Assembly: GCA_051294375.1 (NCBI GenBank)
Contig: CM119264.1
Span: forward strand, 2,664,005-2,728,004
From: Paraspadella gotoi
Lineage: Eukaryota; Chaetognatha
DNA length: 64,000 nucleotides
Direction: 5' to 3'
Positions 1 through 11,380 of this stretch are shown here, piece after piece; the first letter of the stretch is position 1; every line of letters starts with the position of its first letter. Both the position numbers and the translations under genes were made by a program. The notes beneath the pieces were generated by a model. It was not told where the DNA came from, ran no database searches, and saw only the letters and a list, made by a program, of their open reading frames with translations.

Positions 1-50
1 TTCTCTCGTCTTCTCTCTCTCGTCTCTCTCTCTCTTTCCTCTCTCTCTCT

Positions 51-83
<33 letters not shown>

Positions 84-98
84 CTCTCTCTCTCTCTG
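1..98. repeat. (CT)n microsatellite, imperfect
   Basis: Almost pure CT dinucleotides interrupted by single C, G or T bases, running from the window edge. It has no coding meaning. Similar tracts recur throughout the window. Confidence 0.97.
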
Positions 99-210
99 TT
101 ATTTTGTTTCCATTCCTCGAACAGAAAGAGAATAGGCGCTCCGCACGTGTTTACATTATTATCTCGTTTGGCTCAAAAGTAAATTGTTTTCACTCGACTT
201 CCTTCCTATC

Positions 211-472
211 ATTTTTTGTCAATATGTCAGACGGTCGTTCTCCATCAAAGTAATGACATTAATCATTTTGTCAATATGTCAGACCGTCGTTCTCCATCAA
301 AGTAATGACATTAATCATTTTGTCAATATGTCAGACCGTCGTTCTCCATCGAAGTAATGACATTAATCATTTTGTCAATATGTCAGACCGTCGTTCTCCA
401 TCGAAGTAATGACATTAATCATTTTGTCAATATGTCAGACCGTCGTTCTCCATCGAAGTAATGACATAAATA
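211..472. repeat. 52-bp tandem repeat, five copies
   Basis: A 52-bp unit beginning ATTTTGTCAATATGTCAGAC and ending ATGACATTAATC is repeated five times. Boundaries fall at 265, 317, 369 and 421; the first copy has two extra T and the last diverges in its final bases. Copies differ by a few substitutions (CATCAAAG against CATCGAAG), so this looks like a genuine young minisatellite. The unit is not a multiple of three and no frame is conserved. Confidence 0.96.
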
Positions 473-1290
473 ATTAAACGCTAAATACATCAACAAAAAA
501 GTTGGGCGTGGCGGAAGACGTAACTATATTTAAAGAGAAATACTACGATTCTCTCCAATCATTTTCTTGTTCCATTGCATCGCGAATAAGTTTGCAATGA
601 CGATGGAATCTTCAGTCAAGCTCTTAGTTTTTTCGTCTTGCAGATGGTAGATTTTGGCACCGGCGTCCGAACGGTCAATTTCCAAAATCTAAGATCTAAG
701 ATCTGAGATCTAAGATGAGGTATCGACGTAAAACATTTTGTGAAAACTGAAAGTATATCTTTCCCATTTTTTTTTGTTTCAATTTTAATGGAATTTTTCC
801 TCTTGAATACTTTTTTTTCCTTCGAACTAATTTTCTTTTAATTCTTTCTTTTTTTTCCTTTTTTTTATTCTCCTCGTTACTATCTCCGTTTTGAAATCGA
901 GAATAGAGATAGAATAATATTTTTAACGTAACTTAACCAAATTAACACTTTTCAGAGAAATAAAATCATAATTAAATATAATTCGAGTGAAACGAATTTT
1001 TTAACCGGATCCCCTCATTTTCTCTATTCTCTTTTCTTCCTTTAATTTCCTTCCTTCCCCATAATTTCTTTTTCATCCTTTCCTATTTCCTATTTCAGTT
1101 TCACTTATTCTACCTTCCCTCTTTTTTCACCTACTCCCTTTTTCTGCTTCCCAGAGCGAAACATTTTTCTATTCGAATTCAACTAATTTTTTTTGATTAA
1201 CTACGTGATTTTTATACATAAAAAAAAATTCTCTCTTCGGCCTAAAATGGATTTTCCGTTTGGGATTGCGGTGGAAGGGAGATAATCTCC
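473..1290. other. AT-rich intergenic sequence, no gene seen
   Basis: No supported coding region. It holds a short run of a 9-bp motif (ATCTAAG-like) at about 686-714 and several T-rich runs. Confidence 0.6.
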
Positions 1291-1371
1291 GCGTCTCTCT
1301 CTCTCTCTCTCTCNNNNNNNNNNNNNNNNNNNNNNNNNCTCTTCTTCCTTTCTCTCTCTCTCTCTCTCTCT

Positions 1372-1424
<53 letters not shown>
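1291..1424. repeat. (CT)n microsatellite interrupted by a 25-N gap
   Basis: CT repeats flank a run of exactly 25 N at 1314-1338. The fixed size marks a gap of unknown length rather than a measured one. Confidence 0.95.
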
Positions 1425-1425
<1 letters not shown>

Positions 1426-1504
1426 CACCTCCTTGCTCTTCCTCATTCTTTTTTTTTTCCGATTTTAAATCGTTCTTATTCCTTCGAATAAAAAAGTAAT
1501 AAGA

Positions 1505-1527
1505 GATTCCTCTCTTCTCTTCTCTCT

Positions 1528-1567
<40 letters not shown>

Positions 1568-1640
1568 GTTCTCGTCTCTCTCTCTCTCTCTCAATCTCTA
1601 TCGTCTGCTCTTTCTCTCTCTCTCCCCTCTCTCTTTTGTC
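1505..1640. repeat. (CT)n-rich tract
   Basis: Imperfect CT repeats with TTC and CGT interruptions. Every arginine/glutamate or serine/leucine frame across it is a translation of the repeat. Confidence 0.93.
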
Positions 1641-1740
1641 TTTTTCGTCTTTGTCAATATCTTCAAAAGCGAACCGAGAGAGTGAAGAGAAAAAAGAGAA
1701 AAAAAAATAAAGAAAATAAGTGAATCGGAAGAAATGAATA

Positions 1741-1812
1741 AAAAAAGTTGTTGCCAAGGCCAATAAAAAAAAGCTGGTTGCCAAGGCTAATAAAAGAAAA
1801 AGCTTGGTTGCA
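1741..1812. repeat. 30-bp tandem repeat, about 2.5 copies
   Basis: The motif GGTTGCCAAGGCTAATAAAA is repeated with short A-rich linkers three times, the last truncated. Confidence 0.85.
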
Positions 1813-1926
1813 GGCTATTTCGTTTAAGTTCCAACATTATTACCTCTTTTTTCTTTCCATCCTTTTTTCTTCTTCTTTTTCTTCTCGTTCGCGACTTTTT
1901 TTCCTGGGTTTCTAGCCTTTTCACAG

Positions 1927-2286
1927 TCTCTTTCACCCCACGCCACCTCTACTCCCCTTTACGTGCCCCGAATTCCTCACCCCCACACGGCCGCCCCGCC
2001 CGCACTCTACCAGCAGCCTCTGCGTCTCCCCCCCCCCTCTCGGCCCCCCCCAGCCGCCCAGCCCCAGCCGCCACACCCCTATACCCCAAGCCTCCTCCTT
2101 AACCCCTTCGCTCTCCCCTGCCAATTCCTTTTTCCTATATTATTGTTGGTCAATTATATACTTTTTTTTACATTTCACAGTATTTTAATGAAAAATAAAT
2201 TTCTCTTTCCATTAGTCGCGTTTTTATTTTTTTCGTTTGAAGTTAAGTATTTCTCTTCCTTTTCTCCCTCTCGGGTATTTTTCTGA
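1927..2286 (+). CDS. Candidate terminal exon, proline-rich protein of unknown function
   Basis: Not recognised. A splice-acceptor-like sequence (a T-rich tract, then CCTTTTCACAG) ends at 1926, and the frame that starts at 1927 in phase 0 stays open to a stop at 2286. The first 65 or so residues are rich in proline, alanine and glutamine with PxxP motifs (for example RLPPPSRPPPAAQPQPP) and a tail near PYTPSLLLNPFALP; such sequence is typical of disordered SH3- or WW-binding regions. The last third is hydrophobic only because the DNA turns T-rich, so the true exon may end near 2120, although no good donor was seen there. It lies in a C-rich block between a CT microsatellite and AT-rich DNA, so a low-complexity coincidence is a real alternative. 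No upstream exon was identified. Confidence 0.28.
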   Translation, partial: SLSPHATSTPLYVPRIPHPHTAAPPALYQQPLRLPPPSRPPPAAQPQPPHPYTPSLLLNPFALPCQFLFPILLLVNYILFFTFHSILMKNKFLFPLVAFLFFSFEVKYFSSFSPSRVFF

Positions 2287-5266
2287 ATGCTGATGTAGAT
2301 TGAGTTTATGTAGGAATTGAGAGAGTGAGAGACGTGATATGAGAGAGGAGAGAGAGATAGAGAGAGAGGAGAGAGGAGAGAAGGAGAGTATGAAAGATGA
2401 GAGGAGATTGTATTGTTATGAGTGTATGATATATATCCTAATGGTTATACGCTTATATGTTTTCTATTAAAATTTAACTTTAAATTCTACTTTTATGACA
2501 CTCAAATCTTTAAATAATAGTCTTTTTTATATCATAAATTTAAATGAATTAGTTTAATTCGTGTTTGGGTCTCGATTATTCGCTGGGAAAGTGTTTAACT
2601 TTAACTGTACATAGATTATTAATATATTTTCAGGATAATATATAAATTTTTATTGTAATTAATGCATAGGATAATTTAGTATGTTCACTGAAAGATATAA
2701 ATTTTTCAGATGAAGAAGAAAAACGATTTTTTTCTTTTCTTGAACTAATAAAAAGTCATTTCATTCTCGTCAAATATGAAAGCTCTATATGACACAATAA
2801 AAAATGGCGTAACGTTAATGATGTCCGTGCATAAAAAAATTCACTGTTCAATCTATATTATACTTCTTTTTTATTTTTTTGAAACGTTATAGTTTCATCA
2901 TGCTGATATCCTAAATATCAATTGCGAAAATCCTTTTTATTGTTTTTTTTGATATGACTAGACAATAGGGTGGAAGGATGATAAATTTTTAAAAAAGTTG
3001 ACTTATTCATATTTATTTGTCAAGCAAATTGTAATAGAAAAAAATTTAAAAAACAATAGAATAAGTACGAAATAGATTAAGTGTATGTCTCATAGAGTGG
3101 AAAAAGACCTTCCGATGCTTGAAATATTGCGATCGGCGAAGTGGGGTATGACTAAGGGCTTACCAATGGCATCCTCTCACGCCGATTGTTCTCCAATAAT
3201 TTTTTTTATTTAATACATTTGAAGGAAATAAAAAGAAAATTTGGAATGCAGGTTTGCAGAAGGGTACAGGTGATAATTGCCTGGACCTTATTGACCATGA
3301 ATAACCAGGACTTTTGGTAAAATTTTTGTGAAATGGGGGCAGTATAAGAATCGTAAAAATTTCATCCATTGAAGATCACAGTCAATGAACTTTTCCATAT
3401 GGGCCTATTACCGAAAAATTTATTTTTTTCTGTAACTTAAGAAAATGATGATAAATAATAAAATTGGAAATTTCTGGCGTTAATATGGTTTAAAAAAAAA
3501 TTATCAATTATAGATATTAACACAATTCGAGTTCTGCTTTTGTCAAAATCATGTGTACGCTGACTATCATAACTTTTTTCAATTTATAGTTTGATTAGAT
3601 GACAAGCAGTGTGTCGATAGCTTATTAGTTTGCGAGAGGTTATATGGAAGATTATGAAAAATGAGCGATTTGTTTTATTCATCAGACAAGAGGTAGATGT
3701 CCAGGACTGTTAGGTTATTAAGCTGAATGACATGTTTGTATTTATCATTTTTGAGATATTTAAAAAGTATATTTGTATACTAAGCCTACCGAACAGTAAA
3801 GTTGTTTGGTCTTGGTTGTTTTACGTTTACGAGAAAAATATTAAGGCAAGTTTTAGTGAGAATAAACAAAAATTTGCAAATACATACACAAAATGTAAGT
3901 TCAAGTCTTTCCTGTTTGTCAAATTAAAAATAAAAGGAAAAGAAATTCCTATGTTTTACATTTGAAATTTGTTAAAAGAAAAACAACTGTGTTATAGCTT
4001 TAACTCTATGATTTAAACAAAAGCTGTGAAGATTTATGGATTTAATTTAATAAACTCTTTTAGAAAGGCTGTCCCATGCATTAGGGCTTTCAATTCGATA
4101 CCACAGCCACCTTGCTACCTGTCTCTTTTCAAAGTTATTTAACCAGAGGATAATTGTTTTTGTAAATTAGCGTAGTACAAATCTTTGTTAAATAATAAAT
4201 TTCCGGCAAAGCGGAGTATCTCAGCTTATTTTCTGTTGGTACATACTTAAATTTCAAATAAAACTGTGATACTGATAAAATTTTTTAGTCATTTAGAGAG
4301 TGACATATTCACTGTTCAGGATGTACCCATGCTGTTATAATATGTTATTTTACTTAGGTTTCCGGCGCAAAAAGGTAATTAAAAAAGTGAATAAATTTTT
4401 TCAAATTGTTGGGAATAAAATTTCACTCCGACCTAGTGCTCAGTTGAGGAAATAAATTGGTTTATGCATAGAAAAATCAAATCATGCACAAAAAAAGTAT
4501 AAAAGTCAGCCTCTAGAAAAATCGAAGAGCGGCTAGAGGCTGATTTTTTATTAGCAATTGCAAAATTTTTTGCTGCTCATAATCCATTAATTGCTCAAGT
4601 TTTCATGATATTTTTTTCTCAAAATCATTCAATCAATTTTTTTATTTAATTCAATTTAAATGTTTATGATGTTGTTTCTTTGTTTTAAATAATTGAAAAG
4701 AATGTGAAAAATATAGTTAATGGTATATTAGTTAGTTTGAAAATACCTCTTTAAAATATTAAGATAATTACGACACAAGGGGAGTAAGCAGTATGAAAAC
4801 TTCCCCACAATTCATAAAGAAATTGAAATGAATTGTCATATTAGGTTAGTTTAGATTAATGACTAAGTTACTAAAACAATGAAGTTCATATGAACTTTGA
4901 GGGAAATGAGTGGGTAACAAATAATTCATCTTGGTCTTGTTGTAACCTATTAGGTTATCTGTTAAAGTTTTGTTTTAATAACTCATTAATATTTTTTTTG
5001 CATTTATAAAAGCCGAATGGTTAAAATTTTGTAAGCAGTTCGAGCTATAGTTGCTGTCAGTCTTTTTTTAACTATTTTGTGATTCTTAGTTTAGCTTTTG
5101 TTGATGGTCAATGGTTATGGTCAGATATGAGATATGTCCAGTCGTGGTAATTATTCGCACATAATTGACCAACAAGTAGTGATCAATTAATTTGGCTCAG
5201 AAAACGATCTTTAAAGGGCAAAATCAGCACGAGACCGTTTCGCCACGTTATTACTTTTCATTGTGT
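2287..5266. other. AT-rich, repeat-poor 3-kb stretch without recognisable genes
   Basis: Apart from a GA-rich patch at 2318-2400 this stretch lacks the microsatellites seen elsewhere. The best frame with a true ATG is 3732-3965 on the plus strand (77 residues, hydrophobic then lysine-rich), with no recognised motif. Around 3090-3200 a short plus-strand stretch is open but ends at a stop. It may be intron, intergenic DNA or an old decayed element; I cannot choose. Confidence 0.5.
4506..4543. other. Perfect 11-bp inverted repeat followed by a T run
   Basis: TCAGCCTCTAG at 4506-4516 pairs with CTAGAGGCTGA at 4533-4543 across a 16-base loop, and six T follow. It has the form of a rho-independent terminator, but no bacterial gene was found nearby, so it may equally be part of an old transposon end or chance. 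Confidence 0.7.
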
Positions 5267-5276
5267 CATATATATA
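5267..5276 (+). promoter_or_regulatory. TATA-box-like sequence
   Basis: TATATATAAG lies about 65 bases before the ATG at 5340. The spacing suits a core promoter starting transcription near 5298. A second AT run (ATATATATAATGG) follows at 5285-5297, so the match may only reflect AT-rich composition. Confidence 0.3.
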
Positions 5277-5339
5277 AGTTTGAAATATATATAATGGTAG
5301 ACGTTGCGTCCGTTTTTTTTCTCCACAAACCGAACAAAC

Positions 5340-5579
5340 ATGTCGAAGCATAAACAAAACAACGAAAATATCAAGCAAAACAAGGAAAACGTCTTAATGA
5401 ATACTTCTGGCAGCCGCCCCCCTATCTGCGCCTCGTCAGTCTCCCCCCTGCCTCTGGTCTTTCAATTGGGCCGGTTCCATCAGCGAGTTTCAACTTCCGG
5501 AACGAATCAGCTCAAGCCAATCAGCCAACGCGTCAGAAGCCAGCTGCACTCAATCCAATCACGCCAGTTAACCTATTAG
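5340..5579 (+). CDS. Candidate small ORF, 79 residues, unknown function
   Basis: Not recognised. The ATG at 5340 has an arthropod-like context (ACAAAC before ATG) and lies about 65 bases downstream of a TATA-like motif. The product begins MSKHKQNNENIKQ, is asparagine/lysine-rich for its first 20 residues, then of mixed composition with serine, proline and glutamine and no membrane segment. It ends with TAG at 5577-5579. The frame is also open upstream to a TTG at 5304, but that is not a eukaryotic start. Composition is free of simple repeats, which favours real coding sequence, but length alone is not convincing and no splice partner was found. It could be the first exon of a larger gene. Confidence 0.28.
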   Translation: MSKHKQNNENIKQNKENVLMNTSGSRPPICASSVSPLPLVFQLGRFHQRVSTSGTNQLKPISQRVRSQLHSIQSRQLTY

Positions 5580-5978
5580 CTGTGCTTAGTGTTTGCGACC
5601 TTACTCCACCGGTCGTCTGGTCCTGTTCGAGTTCAATCCTCACGACCGCGGTCTCCCCGCCCCTTCCTTTGAAGTCAACGCCGAAGTGACAGCGCCCACC
5701 TGCCTCCTGCCTCCTCTCGCTCCTCCTCCTCTTCTCCTGTGTCAGTGGAGATCCACCCGGAAAAAGCGCTGGGTTTAGGTCGTCGAATTTCAATTTGTCA
5801 GATCGATTGACTTTATCTGCCCCCGCCCTCGATGGGGCCAACGTTGTCATTCTCGGGATACTTCTGGCTGCGGTTTTTCGGGGTCCGGTTATGCGGGCCG
5901 CGGTGGTCGGCGCGCCTTGTTACGTCTCTCTCTTCTCTCTCTCTCTGTTCTCTTCTCTTATTCTCTCTGCTTGCTGTT
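5580..5978. other. GC-richer stretch without a recognised gene
   Basis: CpG-containing sequence with short open frames on both strands (for example minus 5533-5850). A tRNA B-box-like match at about 5628-5642 is too poor to call. It leads directly into duplicated unit A. Confidence 0.4.
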
Positions 5979-8448
5979 TAGAGACGAATGTATTCCAACT
6001 TTTCAGCTGGCCACAAGAAATGGGACGTCTGGGATTATTTATGTCGGTCGTCCAGCGTCGTCTTCATTGTGAATCGAACAGACGTTTATTGTGTATCAAA
6101 CGCTAATGATAATTAAATAGGAAACAAATCTGTCAATTAAAAGTATCGAATAGAAAACTCAAAATTGTCACTTATCAATATATTTGTCACTTAATCATAG
6201 TATAAACCGCAAACGATTAATATAATATTGAAAAAAACTCTCATCATCTGCGGCTCAAACGCCGCGCGCCCCACTTCAGCGCGCCTCTCTCTGCAGATTT
6301 CCGTCTCCTCGACTTGCTCTCGCTTCGCGTGTCTCGGCTCCCTCCTGTTACGTTATGAGGGGCGTCACGCATGTACGCGTTCCCTCGACTAGATGCCGGC
6401 GTCGCGCCAGTGATCCCTGGGCGTCTGGGCTCGATCTGACGCGTGACGGCGCGATGTTCGTGACGGCACGACCCGAGTCTCGGGTCGCGCGACGGTCATC
6501 CAAGAAATTCCCCGCCGTGAAGGGTGGCGCCATCTCTCTCTCTGCTGTCTCTGTCTCTCTCTCTCTTCATCTCTCTCTGCCTCGTCTCTCTCTCTCTCTC
6601 TTCTCTTCGTCTACTCGTCTCGCCGTCGTCTTCTCTGTCTCGCTCTGCTATATTCGCGACGCTCGAAAGCCAGACCTCTCTCCTTCGCGTCTCTCGATAT
6701 TCGATCCACGCCCTCAGTTGACGTGCGTCGACGCCGCCTTTTCAGTTTCCGGTGACGCAGTTGACGCCGGCAGCCCGCGCCGCTGCGGCTGCGCGGCGCT
6801 CGTCGACGTTTAAGCCTCACCGCACGCGAAACCAAACGTCGAACTCTCACCTGGTCTCTCAGGCCTCAGCAGCGAGATGCAACGTGGGCGAACATGACCG
6901 ACAGATTTTGCCCCGCGGCTTGCGCTTTTTGCTTATCTTTACTTTCCTTACCTCTCGTCTCTCAGGCTCTTCTCTCGACCCTTTCTCTCCTCTCTCTCTT
7001 CTTCCTCTCTCGCCTTCCTCCCATTCCTCCTCCCTCTTCTCTCCATTCTCCTTCTCCCCCTTCTCTCGCCCCCTTTCCTCCCTTCTCCGTCCTCCCGTAA
7101 ATGAGGATGATCAGCATGTCCCACCTGTTGGTAAGATTCCATGCTTCTTGGTGCGGTTGGCGAATTGCCGGACCGCGCCGCGCCGGGGCGGTCTCGATCA
7201 TTCGCGCGCGCGCTGGCCGCCGCCCTCTGGCAATCAGCGCATCCCTCTGCGTGTTCTCTGTCGCCGCGGGAGGAAAGAGGAAGAAGAGGAGGAGGAAAGA
7301 GGAGAGAGGAGGAGGAGGGGGGAGAAGGAAGGAAATAGAGGAAGGGAAGGGGATCCAGTTTGTCTTCGCCCATTACAAAAGTCAAACGAGTGTTATCTGG
7401 ATGGGGTTTGTTTTTCCGATAGGCTTGGGATAGTTTTTTGTGGATAGGCTTGGGATAGTTTTGGTGATAGTGTTTCGGGATAGTTTTTGGTGGATCATCC
7501 TTAGCATAGTTTCGGGGTAGTCCTAGATAGCTTTTTTTTTTTAATCGTCTTCGGACAAATAGTTTTGTGAGGATATAGATTTTTTCGGATATTTTAGGCT
7601 GAGGTTACTCGCGATTCCGTTGTGATAAATTTAACGATAGGTCGGCGATAAATTCCATTCAATATTGGAGCGGATATATTCTGCGGTTTTAATCAAAAGC
7701 CGATTAGCTTATTAATTATTATAGTTCATATCAAGACGTTTGTCAAACTAAATAAACAGCAGAACTGGAAATTGTGAAGCGGGAGTCTTCGTGATTAGTT
7801 AATATTGATAACCAGCTAGGAAAGGGATTTTAAGAAGTCACTTTGCACTTGATCACTTTACATGACAAAAATGAAATATTGTTCTTAACCTTTAGAGTTG
7901 TAAACGAGAACAAAATAATCTTTCTACTTTTTCTGCTTTCCGACAAAAACAAGAACCTTTAAGTTTTAATGGAGTTTGCGCCGTAAGAACTTTTTAGAAA
8001 ATTATAACGCAGGACATGATCGCGTGTTTGTTTTATTTCATATTCACTAGGTGATTCAGTCCGTACGATTGAGCACTCAAAAAAAAGCTTAAGACTAAAG
8101 ACAAAACAAAGTATAGAGATTGCGTGGAAACTAGCACATCTGAGACAAAACAAGGTTAACGGAGTTATTGATTACATATTTTCAATTATTAAGAAATGCG
8201 ACTATTTTTTGAAGAACTATATTTTCGCAACACTATAGGAGTATTGAGAAATTCTAGAATTGTTCTTAGATAATTGATGCAGTATTATCTTGAGTATAAG
8301 AAAGTTTAAATGGCTGATGGATTAGACCTGATGGATCTGATAAAAATAAAGAGGACCAACCAAAGAATTGAAGCTTAGAGCGTACGTTTCGCGAGTATCG
8401 CAGGACGCAATCGTCCGGAGGGAGAAATTACGGGGATAAGTCGTCGCT
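5979..8448 (+). repeat. Tandem duplication unit, copy A
   Basis: Starts at GACGAATGTATTCCAAC and contains, in order, a block ending AAACTCAAAATTGTCACTTATC, a CpG-rich block with CT tracts (6240-6830), a pyrimidine tract (6905-7096), a GCG-rich block (7120-7260), a purine tract, a 25-bp minisatellite (7415-7530) and an AT-rich tail ending CGTCGCTCAG. Copies B and C repeat the order with many small indels. A has extra bases relative to B in the CpG-rich part and lacks B's last 0.9 kb. Confidence 0.88.
7415..7530 (+). repeat. 25-bp minisatellite in copy A
   Basis: The motif GGATAGGCTTGGGATAGTTT is repeated about four times. Counterparts are at 9764-9880 (B) and 12365-12460 (C). Confidence 0.88.
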
Positions 8449-8909
8449 CAGAAGACGAATGTATCCAACCTTTTCACTGCCAAAAAATGGACTCTGGATT
8501 TTTATCGTCGTCGTCATCGTCGTCTTCATTGTGAACAACCAACTTTATTTGTACAAACGCTAATTGATAATTAAATAGGAAACAAATCTTCAATAAAAGT
8601 ATCAATAAAAACTCAAAATTGTCACTTATCATAATTGTCACTAATCATAATCACCGAAACGATTAATATAATATAAAAAAAACTCTTCATCATCTGCGCC
8701 AAACGCCGCGCCCCCACTTCAGCGCCCTCTCTCTCAATTCCGTCTCCTCGAACCCCCCCCCTGTTACGTTATGACGGCGTCACGCATGACGCGTTCCCTC
8801 GACTAGATGCCGCGTCGCGCCATGATCCCAGGCGTCGCCTCGATCTGACGCGTGACGCCGCGATTCGTGACCACACCTCTCGCGCGACGCATCGATCCGT
8901 GAAGGGGCG

Positions 8910-8915
8910 CCTCTC

Positions 8916-9011
<96 letters not shown>

Positions 9012-9030
9012 GTCTCGCTCTCTATATCGC
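8910..9030. repeat. (CT)n microsatellite in copy B
   Basis: CT repeats with GTCT interruptions. The corresponding tract in copy A (6530-6660) is more interrupted. Confidence 0.9.
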
Positions 9031-9092
9031 GACCTCAAACCATGACCTCTCTCCCCTTCGCGTTCTCTCGATTATTCGATCCACGCCCTCAG

Positions 9093-9330
9093 TTGACGTC
9101 GTCGACGCCGCCTTTTCATTTCCGGTGACGCAGTTGACGCCGCAGCCCGACGCCGCTGCGGCTGCCGCGGCGCTCGTCACGTTTAACCTCACCCACGGAA
9201 ACCAAACGTCGAATCTCACCTGGTCTCAGCCTCAGCAGCGAGATGCACGTGGCGAACATGACCGAAGGATCTTTCCTCGCGGCTTGCCTTTTCTCACTTA
9301 CTTTTCCCTTACCTTCTCTCTCAGTCTTCT
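9093..9330 (+). CDS. Candidate exon with three N-glycosylation motifs
   Basis: Not recognised. An acceptor-like sequence (CCACGCCCTCAG) ends at 9092, and the frame through 9095 is open across a polyalanine run and then three N-x-T sequons within 30 bases: N-L-T at 9185, N-Q-T at 9200 and N-L-T at 9212. Clustered sequons are usual in secreted or receptor ectodomains. The frame continues into a CT-rich tract coding for serine and leucine, so the 3' limit is arbitrary, and no donor is visible. The equivalent DNA in copies A (about 6720-6900) and C (11660-11850) is frameshifted by small indels, which is either error or loss of function. The minus strand here also shows a donor-like GTGAGA (complement of about 9219-9224), so the coding strand is uncertain. 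Confidence 0.22.
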
Positions 9331-9477
9331 CTCGACCCTTTCTCTCCTCTCTCTCTCTCTCCCCCTTCCTCCCATTCTCCCTCTCCCTCTTCCTCCCATT
9401 CTCCCTCTCCCCCTCTCTCTCCCCCTTCCTCCCTTCCTCCCCGTCCTCCAAATGAGGATGATCCAGCATTCCCTCAC

Positions 9478-9596
9478 CTGTTGGAAGATTCATTGCTTCT
9501 GCCAGTGCGGTTGCAATTGCCGACCGTCGCCGCCGCCGCGGTCTCGATCCATTCCGCCGCCGCCGCCGCCGCCGCCTGGCAATCAGGCGCATCCCT
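9478..9596 (-). CDS. Candidate internal exon with polyalanine runs, minus strand
   Basis: Not recognised. Read on the minus strand, a long polypyrimidine tract (complement of 9615-9690) is followed by GCCCGCAG, an exon-sized segment of 119 bases, and a good donor CAACAG|GTGAGG (exon end at 9478). One frame encodes RDAPDCQ, seven alanines, EWIET, four alanines, then TVGNCNRTGRSNESSN, with two N-x-S/T motifs. Copy C (about 12080-12197) and copy A (about 7124-7240) keep both splice-like ends but have indels in the GCG run. On the plus strand the same DNA reads as a cysteine-rich or proline-rich frame, so the strand is not certain. Confidence 0.25.
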
Positions 9597-9763
9597 CTGC
9601 GGGCTTCTCTCTCGCCGCGGGGGAGGAAGAGGAAGAAGAGGAGGAGGAAAGAGGAGGAGGAGGAGGAGGAGGGGAGGAGAAGGAAGGAAATGAGGAAGGA
9701 GGGGATCCAGTTTTGTCTTCGCCCAAAAAGTCAAACGAGTGAGTATCTGGATGGGGTTTTTTT

Positions 9764-9880
9764 TCCGGATAGGCTTGGGATAGTTTTTGGTGGATAGGCT
9801 TGGGATAGTTTTTGGTGGATAGTGTTGGGATAGTTTTTGGTGGATATCCTTAGCATAGTTTTCGGGGGTAGTCCTAGGAT
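9764..9880 (+). repeat. 25-bp minisatellite in copy B
   Basis: Four to five copies of GGATAGGCTTGGGATAGTTT with TTGGT linkers; homologous to 7415-7530 and 12365-12460. Confidence 0.9.
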
Positions 9881-10685
9881 AGTTTTTTTTTTTAATCGTC
9901 TTGGATAGTTTTTGAGGATATAGGATATTTTAGGATATTTTAGGCTGAGTTATCGGCGATTCCGTTGGTGATAAATTTAACGATAGGTCGGCGATAAATT
10001 CCGTGAAAATGATTGCGATTAATTCTGCGGTTTTAAACAAAACGATTAGCTATTAATTATTATAGTTCATATTCAAACGTTCAAACTAAAGAACAGTGGA
10101 AAATTGTCACGAGGGAGTCTTTCGTGAGTAGTTATTATTGATAACCCAGCTAGGAAGGACTTTTAAGAGTCACTTTCCACTTGATAATCTTTATAAACAA
10201 AAAGGAAATATTTTCTTAACCATTTTACGATTTAAACGAGAACAAACTAAAATCTTTCTACTTTTTTCTTTGGACAAAAACAAGAACCTTTAAGTTTAAT
10301 GAGTTGCGCCGTAATGAATTTTTAAATATATACAGAATGATCGCGTGATTGTTTTATTTCAAATTCAACTAGGTTGATTCAGTACGTACATGAGCATCAA
10401 AAAAAGCTAAGACTAAAGACAAAACAAAGTTAAAGATTGCGTGAAAACTAGCACTCTAGACAAAACAAGGTTAAAGTTATTGATTACAATATTTCAATCA
10501 TTAAAGAATGCGACTATTCTTTTGAGAACTATATTTTTCGAACTATAGATATTAGAAATTCTAGAATTTCTTAGAAATTGATGCAGTATTATCTGAGTTA
10601 TAAGAAATTTAAATGCTGATGGATTAGACTGATGGATTGATAAAAAATAAAGAGGCCAACCAAAAATTGACTTAGAGAGTCGTTT

Positions 10686-10699
10686 CGCGAGTACTCGCG
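10686..10699. other. 14-bp perfect palindrome CGCGAGTACTCGCG
   Basis: It sits near the end of the shared A/B/C unit and is followed by GCGCAACTC. The same palindrome plus GAGCAACTC occurs at 60986-61001 in block R2, beside a GTCY repeat element. In copies A and C it is degraded to CGCGAGTATCGC. Confidence 0.8.
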
Positions 10700-10940
10700 G
10701 CGCAACTCAGGAGGAGAAATTACGAGGGCATCGTCGCTCAGGACCTCGGGACGATTTCAAAAAACGGGAAGGGGTGAAAATATAAAAGAGAAAAGGAGGA
10801 AAAAATAAAGGAAAGGATAAAAGAAAAAATAAAGAAAAAAAACAAAACAAATCGCCTGACAACGAGGTGCCTGGTTTTTTCGAGCCTGTTTATTGTTTTA
10901 CGCACAAAAAAAATAGGAGGCGACATGGGAAAAACCATCT

Positions 10941-11052
<112 letters not shown>

Positions 11053-11330
11053 TTCTCTCTCTTGCAAGAGATTCATGAACTTCCTTCTTTTTAATGAATT
11101 TTTGTACTGAGGGAGGAGAAGAAAAAAAAAAAGAGAGAGAGAGAGAGAGAGACAGATAACTCCCGCTACCACACACTAAAAAAAAAAAAACTCTGAGAAA
11201 CGTAAACAAACAAAGAGAAACCAAAGGAAGAATAAAAGTAAAGGAAAGAGAAGCAAGAATTTGCTACATCGATTTGTAGTTGAGCCAAACAGAATTTATC
11301 TCCATAATGACGTAACCTTCGCGTTTAAGT

Positions 11331-11380
<50 letters not shown>

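Noticed and set aside
211-472. CRISPR-like array
   Set aside because: The 52-bp units are contiguous tandem copies with no unique spacers.
1169-1784. Arginine/glutamate-rich frames on the minus strand
   Set aside because: Translations of CT/GA microsatellites; the same pattern appears in many places in all frames.
5600-5670. Possible tRNA-like element
   Set aside because: The B-box match is poor and no A box or cloverleaf pairing could be drawn.
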